Assembly (NCBI RefSeq): GCF_900101815.1
Contig: NZ_FNAO01000013.1
Coordinates: forward strand, 1-42,328
DNA from: Pricia antarctica
GTDB taxonomy: Bacteria > Bacteroidota > Bacteroidia > Flavobacteriales > Flavobacteriaceae
DNA length: 42,328 bases
Direction of reading: 5' to 3'
Both the position numbers and the translations under genes were made by a program. The notes beneath the pieces are model-generated. The model did no database searches, had not been told where the DNA came from, and was given only the letters and a program-made list of their open reading frames with translations. Below, in pieces: positions 34,215 to 42,328 of this stretch. The number at the start of each line of letters is the position of its first letter. Position 1 is the first letter of the stretch.

Positions 34215-36971
34215 TCAATTTCTACGAAACCGGCTACCTCGATCCTTCTTCCCGCCGAACTGATCGAACTTATAGGTAAAGCTTCCCATAAAATAACGTT
34301 GTAGTACGGTGCCCTGAAAATCCTGTATAAAATCTTCGCCGGTCGTTCTTCGCACGTTGGTATTTTGGTTTAACAGGTCGTAGGCCAATACTTTTACGAT
34401 AGCCTTTTTATTAAAAATTTCAAGCCCTAGGCTCATATTCCAGAACAGGGCATCCTTTCTGAAACCTGGGCCGACGTTGCCGTTGTAGGTATATCGGATA
34501 TCGTTGCCCCAGACCAGGTTTTCGGGCCAGTACGTAGTCAATCTTAGGTTGAGGTTTTGGGAGGTGTACTTTACATCCTCGATAGTATCAAGATTGTACT
34601 TGGTGCTGTTGAAGGAAATTCCGTAACCCGGTTCAAATTCCACCAATTCCCTGAAACTAAGGGTTGTGGAAAAAGAGGGTGATACATCGAAACTTTTGGC
34701 TTTCAGTTCCGTGCCGTTGGTAAAACTCACCTGTTGGCCAAAGTTAAGACCTGGCCGTAAGTTGAACGTGGCCGAAAATGTGCTGTCCTTTTTTATTTCT
34801 CTGGAATACCCAAAACCGGCGTAGCCGTTATAGTTACCGTCTACATTAGTATATCGTGTCGTTCTTAAAAGGTTTTCGTCAGTGGTCGATACGGCGGAGA
34901 CCCGGTTCTTTTGAAAATCGATATTGGAATACACATAGATACCCGTTCGTTCTTTCCAATCATAATCGTCGTAGTTGAAATTGATACCGTGCTCTACGGC
35001 GGGCGAAAGATCAGGATTACCAATGACGATATTGAGGGGGTCGTTTACGTTAGGAACAGGCTGCAATTGGTTTATGGAAGGCAAATCCAACCGTTTATTA
35101 TAGCGGATATAAAATCGTTTATTTTTACCTAAGCTATAGCGGAGCCGGCCCCTAAAAAGCAAATTTTCATAAGATCGGGAAAATGAAGTGTTCTGTAGGA
35201 AGTCGCGGTTGTTGAGATTTGTGAAAGCATAGGAAGCATCGAAACGTATACTCAACTTTTCCCCTCTTCGACGAATACCCATTGAAGGGGTGTGCTGTTC
35301 ACTCTTAAAATTAAAATCGGAGCTTAACTCCTCGTTAAAGAGAGTGTACCCGTTGCTAGTTTGGTCAAAATCCATCACATCCTTGGTGTTGTCCCTATCG
35401 TCATTGTTGTAGGTATACCCCAAATCCAGAAACCACTTGTTTACTAGTGGCTGTCTGTATTCCATTTCCATTTCATAAGAATTTCTTTTGTTGTTTACTT
35501 CCGACCGCTGGTCTAAAAGCTGCTCTTCGGGAGTATCCCCAAAAATTTCCCGGAGGGAATTTAGGAGGGATGTGCTGTTGTTTTCTGTATTATTATTTGA
35601 AAACGACAAGCTCACAAACTTGCCGATGGTGTCGAGTTTTTTAATGATGTTGAAGCGATTGGAAAAATTCCGCTGGAAACCATCCTCGGCCCTCGTTCGA
35701 TTGTTACGGTTGATCAGTTCCCCGTCATCGTTCGTCGTAGCGGATGTGTTGAAGCGCTTGGAATCTGTTCGGTTGACGCTCATTGAGGGCTCGACGGAAA
35801 TTCTAAGGGTGCTATCGATATCGAACTCCAAATTGGCCGCGCCACGATTCGAATTGGTCGAACCCACAAAATTACTTTCATTTTCCGAAAAAAACCTTCG
35901 GTCGGGCAAAAGGTTCTCCCGACTGGTCTTTTGGTCGTTAAAGGAATCGCTATAGCCGAAAAAGTAATTGGCATCGATTTCAGATGCTCCCTTTTTCGCG
36001 TTGGCATAGCTGCCGCCGATATTCGAAGAGGTCGTGATACCGTTACCGAAATTATTTATCAGGCCTGACTCTCTCGCCCCATTGTAGCCGCCACGGGTAT
36101 TGCCCACCATATCGTAGATCTCGTCAAATGAAAATCCGGAATTATTGATATTATTGGCACTTGCAATAAAGCTGATCCGTTCCGTGTCGTTAAAATAATT
36201 CAGTAGGCCGTTCGTTTGGTAGCGATCATCGGTGCCGTATCCGGCGGCAATTCTGCCAATATAGCCCTTGTTCTTATCCTTTTTTATGGTCAGGTTAATG
36301 GTCTTGTTTTCCCCGTCGCCTTCTTCCCCCGTAAACTCTTGGGTCTTTGTTTTGGTATCGGTGATCTGTATTTTATCGATGACCTCTTTCGGAAGGCTTT
36401 TGGTGGCTACTTTGGGATCAGTGCTAAAAAACACCTGTCCGTTGACCAACACTTTGTTGACTTCCTTACCGTTTACTGTAATTTTGCCATCGTTGTCCAC
36501 TTGCACCCCGGGCAGTTTTTTCAGCACCTCCTCGACCGTGGCATCGGGCCGGGTCTTGAAAGAATCTGCATTGAACTCCATGGTGTCCTTTTTTATGACA
36601 ATCGGCACCCGCTCCCCAACTAAACTGACGCCCTTTAGTTCCTGTGCCTGTTCTTCCATTGGGATATTCCCAAGCTTTACCAGGGCCTTCAAGGAGATTC
36701 TCATGGACAGGGTTTTGTATCCGTTAAAGGAAAAGAAAAGATTCAGTTCATTGAGGTCCGAGCGGTCTTCGAGTTCAAAAAAGCCGTCTTCATCGGAAAT
36801 CGAATACACGACCAGGGAACTATCCCGAGGAGATTCGGCATAAATTGTCGTAGATTCTAAAGGTTGTTTGGAAAGGGCGTCGACCACGTTGCCCGTAATT
36901 TTAAAGTCTTGTGCGCTGGAATCGGAAAAAATGAAAATACAGAGTAAGAAACTTGGTAGAACTTTGTTCAT
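34215..36971 (-). CDS. TonB-dependent receptor-like outer membrane protein
   Basis: 918 residues. After a signal peptide (residues 1-20, ending SDSSAQ) comes a carboxypeptidase-regulatory-like domain (about 23-105, ITGNVVDALSKQPLESTTIYAE), then a plug (about 128-235, VEEVLKKLPGVQVDNDGKITVNGKEVNKVLVNGQVFF), then a barrel of the OMP_b-brl_3 type with FSANNINNSG-like strands. There is no SusD partner, so nutrient uptake of the SusCD type is unlikely; transport of siderophore or peptide is possible. The gene is convergent with the YgcG-type gene, with one base between the stop codons. Expression appears independent of der. Confidence 0.88.
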   Translation of the reverse strand: MNKVLPSFLLCIFIFSDSSAQDFKITGNVVDALSKQPLESTTIYAESPRDSSLVVYSISDEDGFFELEDRSDLNELNLFFSFNGYKTLSMRISLKALVKLGNIPMEEQAQELKGVSLVGERVPIVIKKDTMEFNADSFKTRPDATVEEVLKKLPGVQVDNDGKITVNGKEVNKVLVNGQVFFSTDPKVATKSLPKEVIDKIQITDTKTKTQEFTGEEGDGENKTINLTIKKDKNKGYIGRIAAGYGTDDRYQTNGLLNYFNDTERISFIASANNINNSGFSFDEIYDMVGNTRGGYNGARESGLINNFGNGITTSSNIGGSYANAKKGASEIDANYFFGYSDSFNDQKTSRENLLPDRRFFSENESNFVGSTNSNRGAANLEFDIDSTLRISVEPSMSVNRTDSKRFNTSATTNDDGELINRNNRTRAEDGFQRNFSNRFNIIKKLDTIGKFVSLSFSNNNTENNSTSLLNSLREIFGDTPEEQLLDQRSEVNNKRNSYEMEMEYRQPLVNKWFLDLGYTYNNDDRDNTKDVMDFDQTSNGYTLFNEELSSDFNFKSEQHTPSMGIRRRGEKLSIRFDASYAFTNLNNRDFLQNTSFSRSYENLLFRGRLRYSLGKNKRFYIRYNKRLDLPSINQLQPVPNVNDPLNIVIGNPDLSPAVEHGINFNYDDYDWKERTGIYVYSNIDFQKNRVSAVSTTDENLLRTTRYTNVDGNYNGYAGFGYSREIKKDSTFSATFNLRPGLNFGQQVSFTNGTELKAKSFDVSPSFSTTLSFRELVEFEPGYGISFNSTKYNLDTIEDVKYTSQNLNLRLTTYWPENLVWGNDIRYTYNGNVGPGFRKDALFWNMSLGLEIFNKKAIVKVLAYDLLNQNTNVRRTTGEDFIQDFQGTVLQRYFMGSFTYKFDQFGGKKDRGSRFRRN

Positions 36972-37063
36972 GCAACAATTTTGGCACCCTAAAAATACAA
37001 TAACAACTAAAGAGTTAGTTGGTTGTTAACAAAGGTTTAGGACTGCTCGATGCTTATCAAAAA

Positions 37064-38368
37064 TTACTTCTTCCGCATAAAAATCGTAACCGGCACTCCC
37101 GTAAAATCAAAGTTCTCGCGTAGTTTGTTCTCCAAGAACCGCTTGTACGGATCCCTTACATATTGCGGCAGGTTGCAGAAGAACGCAAATTGCGGATAAG
37201 GCGTTGGCAATTGGGTGATGTACTTTATTTTTACATATTTGTCTTTGTAGGCAGGTGGCGGGGTATGCTCTATAATCGGCAGCAAGACATCGTTGAGTTT
37301 TCGGGTCTTGATTTTTTTTGATCGATTTTCGTAAACGGCGACGGCTGTCTCAATGGCTTTGTGGATGCGCTGTTTGGTCAAAGCGGAAATAAAGATAATG
37401 GGTACGTCGACAAAGGGTTCGATACTCTTTTTGATTTCCTGAATATACCCTTTCATGGTATTGGTCTCCTTATCCTCGACCAAATCCCATTTATTGACCA
37501 AGATTACGACCCCTTTATTGTTTCGCTGTGCCAACCAAAAGATATTGGCTACTTGGCCATCAAAACCTCGTTTTGCATCAAATAATATCAGGCAGACATC
37601 ACTGTGCTCAATGGCCCTTACGGAACGCATAACGGAGTAAAATTCCAAATTTTCCTTTACCTTGGCCTTTCTGCGGATACCGGCCGTATCAACGAGATTG
37701 AAATCGAAGCCGAACCGATTGTATTTCGTATCCATACTATCCCGTGTAGTGCCGGCGATGTCCGTTACGATATAGCGTTCCTTACCGAGCAGCGCGTTTA
37801 TAAAAGAGGATTTTCCCGCATTTGGTCTTCCGACCACGGCGAATCGGGGCAATTCGCTCCCATCCTGTTCCATTTGGGGAAGTACTTCGACAAGCGCATC
37901 CAATAATTCGCCCGTACCGCTGCCGTTGATGCTCGAAAGGGTGTAATATTCCCCTAATCCCAAGGCATAGAATTCCACGGCATCTTGGGCACGCTTGGCA
38001 TTATCGACCTTATTGATGGCCAAAAAAACGGGCTTATCTACTCGGCGCAATAGTTTGGCGACATCTTCGTCCATACCGGTTACGCCGGTCTCGACATCCA
38101 CCATAAAAATGATGGCATCGGCCTCATCGATGGCCAGCTCGACCTGTATATCGATTTGCTGTTCGAAGATATCGTCACTACCCACGACATAGCCTCCGGT
38201 ATCGATCAGGGAGAATTCGCGACCGTTCCAGTCACTTTTTCCGTAGTGGCGATCCCGCGTAACACCGCTAATGGCATCGACAATGGCCTCACGGCGTTGG
38301 ATCAATCGGTTAAAAAAGGTGGATTTGCCCACGTTCGGCCTTCCTACAATGGCAACGATAGCGCTCAT
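37064..38368 (-). CDS. der: GTPase Der
   Basis: A double-GTPase ribosome assembly factor, 434 residues. The first domain has [10 protein letters not shown] (8-17), DTGGY and NKVD. The second has [15 protein letters not shown] and NKWD. The C-terminal KH-like domain begins at RKLNDVL and ends PVTIFMRKK. It matures the 50S subunit. Promoter element upstream at 38391-38398 (TACTTTTG, minus strand). Confidence 0.97.
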   Translation of the reverse strand: MSAIVAIVGRPNVGKSTFFNRLIQRREAIVDAISGVTRDRHYGKSDWNGREFSLIDTGGYVVGSDDIFEQQIDIQVELAIDEADAIIFMVDVETGVTGMDEDVAKLLRRVDKPVFLAINKVDNAKRAQDAVEFYALGLGEYYTLSSINGSGTGELLDALVEVLPQMEQDGSELPRFAVVGRPNAGKSSFINALLGKERYIVTDIAGTTRDSMDTKYNRFGFDFNLVDTAGIRRKAKVKENLEFYSVMRSVRAIEHSDVCLILFDAKRGFDGQVANIFWLAQRNNKGVVILVNKWDLVEDKETNTMKGYIQEIKKSIEPFVDVPIIFISALTKQRIHKAIETAVAVYENRSKKIKTRKLNDVLLPIIEHTPPPAYKDKYVKIKYITQLPTPYPQFAFFCNLPQYVRDPYKRFLENKLRENFDFTGVPVTIFMRKK

Positions 38369-38390
38369 GTTGTTTGTTTTTTTGGAGGTG

Positions 38391-38398
38391 CAAAAGTA
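38391..38398 (-). promoter_or_regulatory. der promoter -7 element
   Basis: Minus-strand TACTTTTG, 22 bases before the ATG at 38368, fits TAnnTTTG. The -33 position is not clear. Confidence 0.45.
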
Positions 38399-38566
38399 GG
38401 CTTTATTAGTGTATACTCCGGCAAGCTTGACTACCTAATATTGAGAAGTTTAGAAGTTTCATTACCCTCTGACCTGCCTTATGAAACAACACAGATGAAT
38501 GAAAAAAGCATTTATTTGAGGAAAACTTTTGTTGATAGGTGCTGACGGATGGTATAAGATACATAA

Positions 38567-39451
38567 TCATCCATTGTATCCGAACCGCTTCAACTGCCGC
38601 GCATCGCTCCGCCAATTCTTGTTGACTTTAACGTAAAGTTCGATATGCACCTGTTTGCCAAAGAATTTTTCCAGATCTTTTCGAGCCTCTACCCCTACTC
38701 TTTTCAAGGCGCTGCCCTTATGACCGATTATAATGCCCTTTTGGGAGTCGCGCTCGACCATGATGACCGAACGCATCCGGATGATATCTTCATCCTCAAA
38801 AAATTCCTCGGTCTCGATTTCTACTGCGTATGGAATTTCCTTTTTATAATGGATCAGGATCTTCTCGCGGATGGTCTCGTTGACAAAAAACCGCTCCGGT
38901 CTGTCGGTCAACTGATCCTTCGGATAATAGGCGGGACTTTCAGGAAGCAATTCGATAATCCGTTCGAAAACATTCTTAATATTGAAATTGGTCAGTGCGG
39001 AAATGGGATGCAGCTCGACCGTCGGAAGAAGTTCTTGCCAGTATTGCGCCTGCTCCTCCAAAAGTTCCTGATCGGCGGTATCAACTTTATTGAGCAGAAG
39101 TAGCACGGGAACGGTACTGTTCTTTATCCTTTCGAAAAATCGCTCGTCCTTTAAGGCTTTCTCCCCGATTTCGACCATGTAAAGTAAAACATCGGCATCC
39201 TCAAAAGCGGACTTCACAAAATCCATCATACTCGATTGTAGCTCGTAGGCCGGTTTGATGATACCCGGGGTATCCGAAAGAATCATCTGAAAATCATCCC
39301 CATTAACAATCCCCAAAATCCGATGCCTTGTGGTCTGCGCCTTTGAGGTGATAATGGACAGTTTTTCGCCCACAAAGGCGTTCATCAAAGTGGATTTGCC
39401 CACATTGGGATTTCCGATAATATTTACGAAGCCGGCTTTATGTACGCCCAT
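38567..39451 (-). CDS. era: GTPase Era
   Basis: A 294-residue GTPase that assists 16S rRNA processing and 30S assembly. GTPase motifs are GNPNVGKSTLMN (13-24), DTPGI and NKVD. The C-terminal KH domain contains IIIGHKGSALKRVGVEARKDLEKF and ends in the aromatic KRFGYNG. The start overlaps the upstream symporter gene by 14 bases, suggesting cotranscription and translational coupling with it. der lies 198 bases downstream with its own promoter. Confidence 0.97.
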   Translation of the reverse strand: MGVHKAGFVNIIGNPNVGKSTLMNAFVGEKLSIITSKAQTTRHRILGIVNGDDFQMILSDTPGIIKPAYELQSSMMDFVKSAFEDADVLLYMVEIGEKALKDERFFERIKNSTVPVLLLLNKVDTADQELLEEQAQYWQELLPTVELHPISALTNFNIKNVFERIIELLPESPAYYPKDQLTDRPERFFVNETIREKILIHYKKEIPYAVEIETEEFFEDEDIIRMRSVIMVERDSQKGIIIGHKGSALKRVGVEARKDLEKFFGKQVHIELYVKVNKNWRSDARQLKRFGYNG

Positions 39452-40802
39452 GTTTCAGTTTTAAAAAGTAGTCTTTCGCCGCCGCATTCACTTTGGGTGC
39501 CAACAAAAGTACGGCGATCATATTGGGAATTACCATCAGCGCGTATGAAAGATCAATCAGGTTCTTTACCAGTTCCAACGAAGCAACGGCCGCAAAAACA
39601 ATCATGATTACAAAATACCAGTTGTAGAACTTCCCGATTTTCGGAGTGGTTAGAAAAGACAGGCATTTTACCCCATAATAGGAATAGGTGAATAAAGTGG
39701 ACAACGCAAAGGCGGTCACAATAATCATCAACAAATCGTCACCCCAGCCAAAAAGAGTCGTCTCAAAAGCCGATAAGGTCATTACAATTCCGCTGGAATC
39801 TTCAAGATACGCACCGCTCAAAATAATGACGATAGCCGTAAAACTACAGACCAAAATGGTATCAATAAAAGGGCCCAACATCGCCACCAAACCCTCTTTA
39901 ATGGGATTATCGGTCTTGGATTGCCCATGGTACATCGGTGCACTACCCAGACCTGCCTCGTTCGAGAACATAGCCCTACGGATACCAATAATTACCAAGC
40001 CCCAGAAACCGCCTGTCACCAAGGTCTTGAAATTCCAGGCCTCGGTAATTATCATTTTTAAGGACGGCAATATCTGCGATGAATTCAACACCATAACGAT
40101 AACCACCGCAACCAAATATACCCCGACCATAAAAGGTACCAGGGCCGAGGCGACTTTGGCAATTTTGTTCAATCCCCCAAAAATTACGAAAGAGGTGATA
40201 ATGGCCAGAACGATGCCGACGGTCCATTTCCAATTCATTTCGCTCATTTCGAATAAGGTGCGCGAGGGTTCGACCACGCTCATAAAAGTTTCCGTAAACT
40301 GGTTTGCGGTAAAGACGCCCAAGAATCCGAAAAGTCCGCATACCGCGAAAAAAATGGCCAGAGGTTTCGCTTTTGGCCCCAACCCTTTGGTGATGTAGAA
40401 CATCGGTCCGCCCTGAAGTTTACCATCTTTATCCGTAGTTCGGAACATTATGGCCAGACTACAGGAATAAAACTTGATGCACATACCGATAAGGGCCGTG
40501 ACCCAGATCCAGAACACAACCCCCGGCCCCCCGTCGTGGATGGCAATGGCCACCCCGGAAATATTGCCAAGACCCACCGTGGCCGCCACTGCCGCAGAAA
40601 GCGCCTGAAAAGAGCTTACGTCGCCCTCAGCGTTTTTGTCGTCGTATTTCCCCGCCGTAATTGCAATGGCATGGCCAAAAAAGCGGTAAGGCAAAAATTT
40701 GGAGTACACTACAAGAAAAATTCCGCCACCAATAAGCAGCAAAAACATGGGCCATTCTGTGTAAGGTAATAGGGATGCAATGAAATCGTTTATAGTCTGC
40801 AT
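39438..40802 (-). CDS. Alanine/glycine:cation symporter (AGCS family)
   Basis: 454 residues with about 11 membrane helices. AGCS features include AAVAATVGLGNISGVAIAIHDGGPGVVFWIWV (about 70-101), GGPMFYITKGLG, RRAMFSNEAGLGSAPMYHG and YSYYGVKCLSFL. It imports alanine or glycine with Na+ (or H+). It is transcribed toward era and overlaps it by 14 bases. Start ATG at 40802. Confidence 0.93.
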   Translation of the reverse strand: MQTINDFIASLLPYTEWPMFLLLIGGGIFLVVYSKFLPYRFFGHAIAITAGKYDDKNAEGDVSSFQALSAAVAATVGLGNISGVAIAIHDGGPGVVFWIWVTALIGMCIKFYSCSLAIMFRTTDKDGKLQGGPMFYITKGLGPKAKPLAIFFAVCGLFGFLGVFTANQFTETFMSVVEPSRTLFEMSEMNWKWTVGIVLAIITSFVIFGGLNKIAKVASALVPFMVGVYLVAVVIVMVLNSSQILPSLKMIITEAWNFKTLVTGGFWGLVIIGIRRAMFSNEAGLGSAPMYHGQSKTDNPIKEGLVAMLGPFIDTILVCSFTAIVIILSGAYLEDSSGIVMTLSAFETTLFGWGDDLLMIIVTAFALSTLFTYSYYGVKCLSFLTTPKIGKFYNWYFVIMIVFAAVASLELVKNLIDLSYALMVIPNMIAVLLLAPKVNAAAKDYFLKLKHGRT

Positions 40803-40876
40803 AAAATCAAAACGCCGAAGGTATGGAATTTAGGGATTTTTGACGGCCTAGCTTTTAAATAATCTTTGTGAACAAA

Positions 40877-40908
40877 TTTGATTAACTTAAAAAACCGTCG
40901 TATATTTG
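40877..40908 (+). promoter_or_regulatory. tRNA promoter
   Basis: TTTG (40877-40880), 20 bases, TATATTTG (40901-40908). A consensus-quality promoter with the same spacing as the rRNA promoter at the other end of the window. It lies 86 bases before the tRNA. Confidence 0.8.
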
Positions 40909-40993
40909 TCGCCCGTTAGCGCAAATAGCGTTTTCGATTTTCTCGTCGGAGGTTATGTTCCGAAGTTGTAAAGACAGGTGAGAAGACACCCAT

Positions 40994-41066
<73 letters not shown>

Positions 41067-41078
41067 CTAGCAAACAAA

Positions 41079-41109
41079 AGGCCTCCGAGAAATCGGGGGC
41101 CTTTTTTTA
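41079..41109 (+). terminator. tRNA terminator
   Basis: A 10-bp stem AGGCCTCCGA / TCGGGGGCCT with loop GAAA (one G-T pair), then seven T. It begins 13 bases after the tRNA. Confidence 0.9.
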
Positions 41110-41568
41110 TTGCAACTGTACAACATATGTACAACATTTTGAACCTTTAGAAAACCTATGAAACTTAGACCAAGGACCAAAATGCTTTAAAAGCGTTATT
41201 GCGATAAAATATTCGAGAAAAAATGTCTCCTTTTTAATTTTCTTACTAAAACATACCCAAATCAATTTACTGTTTCATCGAAGAATCTTGCCAAAACCAG
41301 TTTCCTTGAAGTAACGGAGTTTAACTTCAATCCCGTCGATTTTTTTGGTAGATTCAGACAGGTGTTGAAATTTTTTACCCTGCCCTCGTAAGAATTCACT
41401 GTTTCTTCCTTTCCCCTATCCACAAAAAAGCGCTCGATAGGGCGCTAGATTCTAAGTCGAAACTCGAATTTAATTTTTGGAGATCTTAGTCCCGTAGAAG
41501 GTTACTTACGAAATTATTAAATAGAACTGACAGGGCTATTCTAAAGCCAATTTTTAGAAGTCCCATGA
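41110..41568. other. Decayed accessory region with no intact gene
   Basis: This A/T-rich region contains a direct repeat TGTACAACAT / ATGTACAACAT (about 41115-41136) and the frameshifted relic at 41275-41444. Nothing else is called in the rest. Confidence 0.5.
41275..41444 (-). pseudogene. Frameshifted coding relic of unknown family
   Basis: On the minus strand one frame reads RPIERFFVDRGKEETVNSYE then GRVK; another continues KFQHLSESTKKIDG then IEVKLRYFKETGFGKILR and a TGA stop at 41275-41277. The two join at a run of six A (about 41351-41356); one extra A would fuse them into a single frame of about 56 residues with a plausible protein composition. I do not recognise a family. It could be a degraded gene or a sequencing indel in a gene fragment, but the frame is blocked upstream by a TAG at 41445-41447 either way. 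Confidence 0.4.
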
Positions 41569-41757
41569 AAAAGACCCTTTCGAGGGGCACTTGAGATAAT
41601 TTCTTGTGTACTGCGCGATAATTTTGCGACACATTTATTAGAGTGTGGAGCCAATCTGCGTAAAATCCAAGTATTTCTAGGTCACAGATTTATTAAAACA
41701 ACGGAAAATTATGCTCACTTGGCGAAAGATTCTTTTGACAACATCAACATCCATTAG
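41569..41757 (+). pseudogene. C-terminal remnant of a tyrosine recombinase/integrase
   Basis: An open stretch of 62 codons after an in-frame TGA encodes the catalytic tail of a tyrosine recombinase: VLRDNFATHLLECGANLRKI, then QVFLGHRFIKTTENYAHL, ending in TAG. The motifs correspond to the H-x-x-R, LGH and Tyr nucleophile boxes: R16, H39 and Y48 are present, but the conserved His before R16 is Cys (CVLR). The N-terminal domain and most of the catalytic domain are missing, and no start codon is seen. It is a dead integrase fragment located 500 bases from the initiator tRNA. Confidence 0.85.
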
Positions 41758-41874
41758 ATTAGCGGTGTAGACAAAATAGAAATATGCGTACTAGCTTACA
41801 ATACCATCGTTGGCTTTAATGCTGAAGGACATTGCAAAATACCCAATTTTCGGTTTGAAAAAAATTACTTTTGA

Positions 41875-42174
41875 ATGGGACTTGAAATTCTTATCTTATT
41901 AATTCTTGGCATTGGTGGATGGATTTTTAAGCAATGGAAATTTGATATCAAAAGGAAGCGTCGTCGAGATTATTATAGAAACGTTTATTTAAAATCAGAC
42001 GATTGGAAACGAAAAAGATATGTAGTTCTCAAGCGAGATAATTGGAAATGTGTTTATTGTGGAAAGCGAGCAACCCAAATTCACCATAAGAGATATGCTA
42101 AAAAGAATATTGGAAAGGAACCAATAAAATGGTTAGTTTCTATTTGTAAGCCTTGTCACGGAAAAAAACATTAA
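41875..42174 (+). CDS. HNH endonuclease-like protein with N-terminal membrane helix
   Basis: A 99-residue protein. Residues 3-19 (LEILILLILGIGGWIFK) form a hydrophobic helix, followed by a very basic stretch (KRKRRRDYYR). A compact HNH domain then occupies 40-99: zinc-binding C59/C62 (CVYC), the IHHKRY motif with H70/H71, and C91/C94/H95 (CKPCHGKKH). HNH folds of this CxxC-HH-CxxC type are usually DNA nucleases, found in phages, restriction and mobile elements. The start is uncertain: a -7-like TACTTTTG (41866-41873) lies one base upstream of the ATG, without a -33. It is probably part of an accessory island; its target and whether it is active are unknown. Confidence 0.75.
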   Translation: MGLEILILLILGIGGWIFKQWKFDIKRKRRRDYYRNVYLKSDDWKRKRYVVLKRDNWKCVYCGKRATQIHHKRYAKKNIGKEPIKWLVSICKPCHGKKH

Positions 42175-42272
42175 AATAAAAAAGCAGAAAACGGAAATTA
42201 TTGCCCAAAATGTTCAATCAAACTGCCCTAATTGGGTGTGTAAATTAAACTCTGTCCGGTTCATTTTTTCTC
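42175..42272. mobile_element. Possible insertion-sequence end
   Basis: The segment TGTGTAAATTAAACTCTGTC (about 42235-42254) resembles left ends of IS256-type elements of Bacteroidota as I remember them. No transposase is in the window, since the sequence stops about 75 bases later. This is a suggestion, not a firm call. Confidence 0.3.
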
Positions 42273-42317
42273 CATTCCAAAATTGGTCAGATCTTTTATC
42301 TGACCGGTTTTGGAATG
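42273..42317. repeat. Long inverted repeat at the right edge
   Basis: Two 20-base arms (42273-42292 and 42298-42317) flank a CTTTT loop. The arms start CATTCCAAAA and end TTTTGGAATG, with the inner part GGTCAGAT/ATCTGACC. Only two adjacent positions (TT against GG) are not Watson-Crick and would be G-U in RNA. No T tract follows, so a simple terminator is unlikely. Confidence 0.9.
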
Positions 42318-42328
42318 CGACCTAGCGT

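Noticed and set aside
33883-34218. Minus-strand Pro-rich frame opposite the Gly-rich tail of the YgcG-type gene
   Set aside because: It is the direct complement of Gly codons and has no independent support.

Overview
The window looks like a chromosomal segment of a marine Flavobacteriaceae bacterium (Bacteroidota). The evidence is the -33/-7 promoters (TTTG, about 19-20 bases, TAnnTTTG), families typical of the phylum (Porin_10, GSCFA, DUF4230, DUF5522, OMP_b-brl_3 TonB receptors, 580-residue aromatic amino acid hydroxylase), moderate GC and few Shine-Dalgarno sites. Most of the window is housekeeping sequence. Both ends look repeat-bounded. The left edge is the leader of an rRNA operon running leftward, with 16S expected just outside. 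The right edge carries a long perfect-looking hairpin and a possible insertion sequence end.

Layout. 1-395: rRNA leader and strong promoter on the minus strand. 396-5574: outer membrane porin, divergent from ribonuclease HII, then two secreted proteins (OmpA-like and DUF3108-like). 5603-6579: lipB (minus, apparently nearly leaderless) and a 51-residue YqaE/Pmp3 membrane protein. 6920-8611: lysS. 8806-14583: co-directional set of a cytochrome-like DUF1549/DUF1553 lipoprotein, a Tat-exported DUF1501 protein and a SLC13/DASS anion transporter. 14668-16307: small-protein area with a triple LPEGFDPY-type repeat protein, a 51-residue exported peptide with its own terminator, and an LTXXQ/Spy-like gene that lacks its signal peptide. 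16339-21564 (minus): serine hydrolase, hemL, glucosaminidase-LysM lipoprotein, PLP-dependent deaminase/desulfhydrase, and a mini HExxH membrane protein. 21788-26022 (plus): DUF5522, DUF4136 lipoprotein, aromatic amino acid hydroxylase, a nine-copy 8-bp repeat, and a CE15-like esterase. 26090-30392 (minus): DUF4230, GSCFA, alaS. 30654-34213 (plus): M23 peptidase, MerR regulator, then LemA and two TPM proteins in an operon. 34215-40802 (minus): TonB-type receptor, der, era and an alanine/glycine:cation symporter.

40877-42328 is the accessory part. An initiator tRNA with its own promoter and terminator is followed by a decayed zone. That zone holds a frameshifted minus-strand relic, the C-terminal stub of a tyrosine recombinase whose catalytic His is replaced by Cys, a small HNH nuclease with an N-terminal membrane helix, and repeat structures. 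I read it as the remains of an integrated element beside the tRNA.

I did not find a convincing new multi-gene system. The observations most worth following are the short-unit arrays placed directly after genes that put stop codons in all three frames (24643-24714, 32150-32170), the tandem KTDPM repeat whose differences are mostly synonymous (32254-32318), the LPEGFDPY repeat protein, the membrane-anchored HNH protein, and several small genes easily missed (YqaE, DUF5522, the 51-residue peptide).
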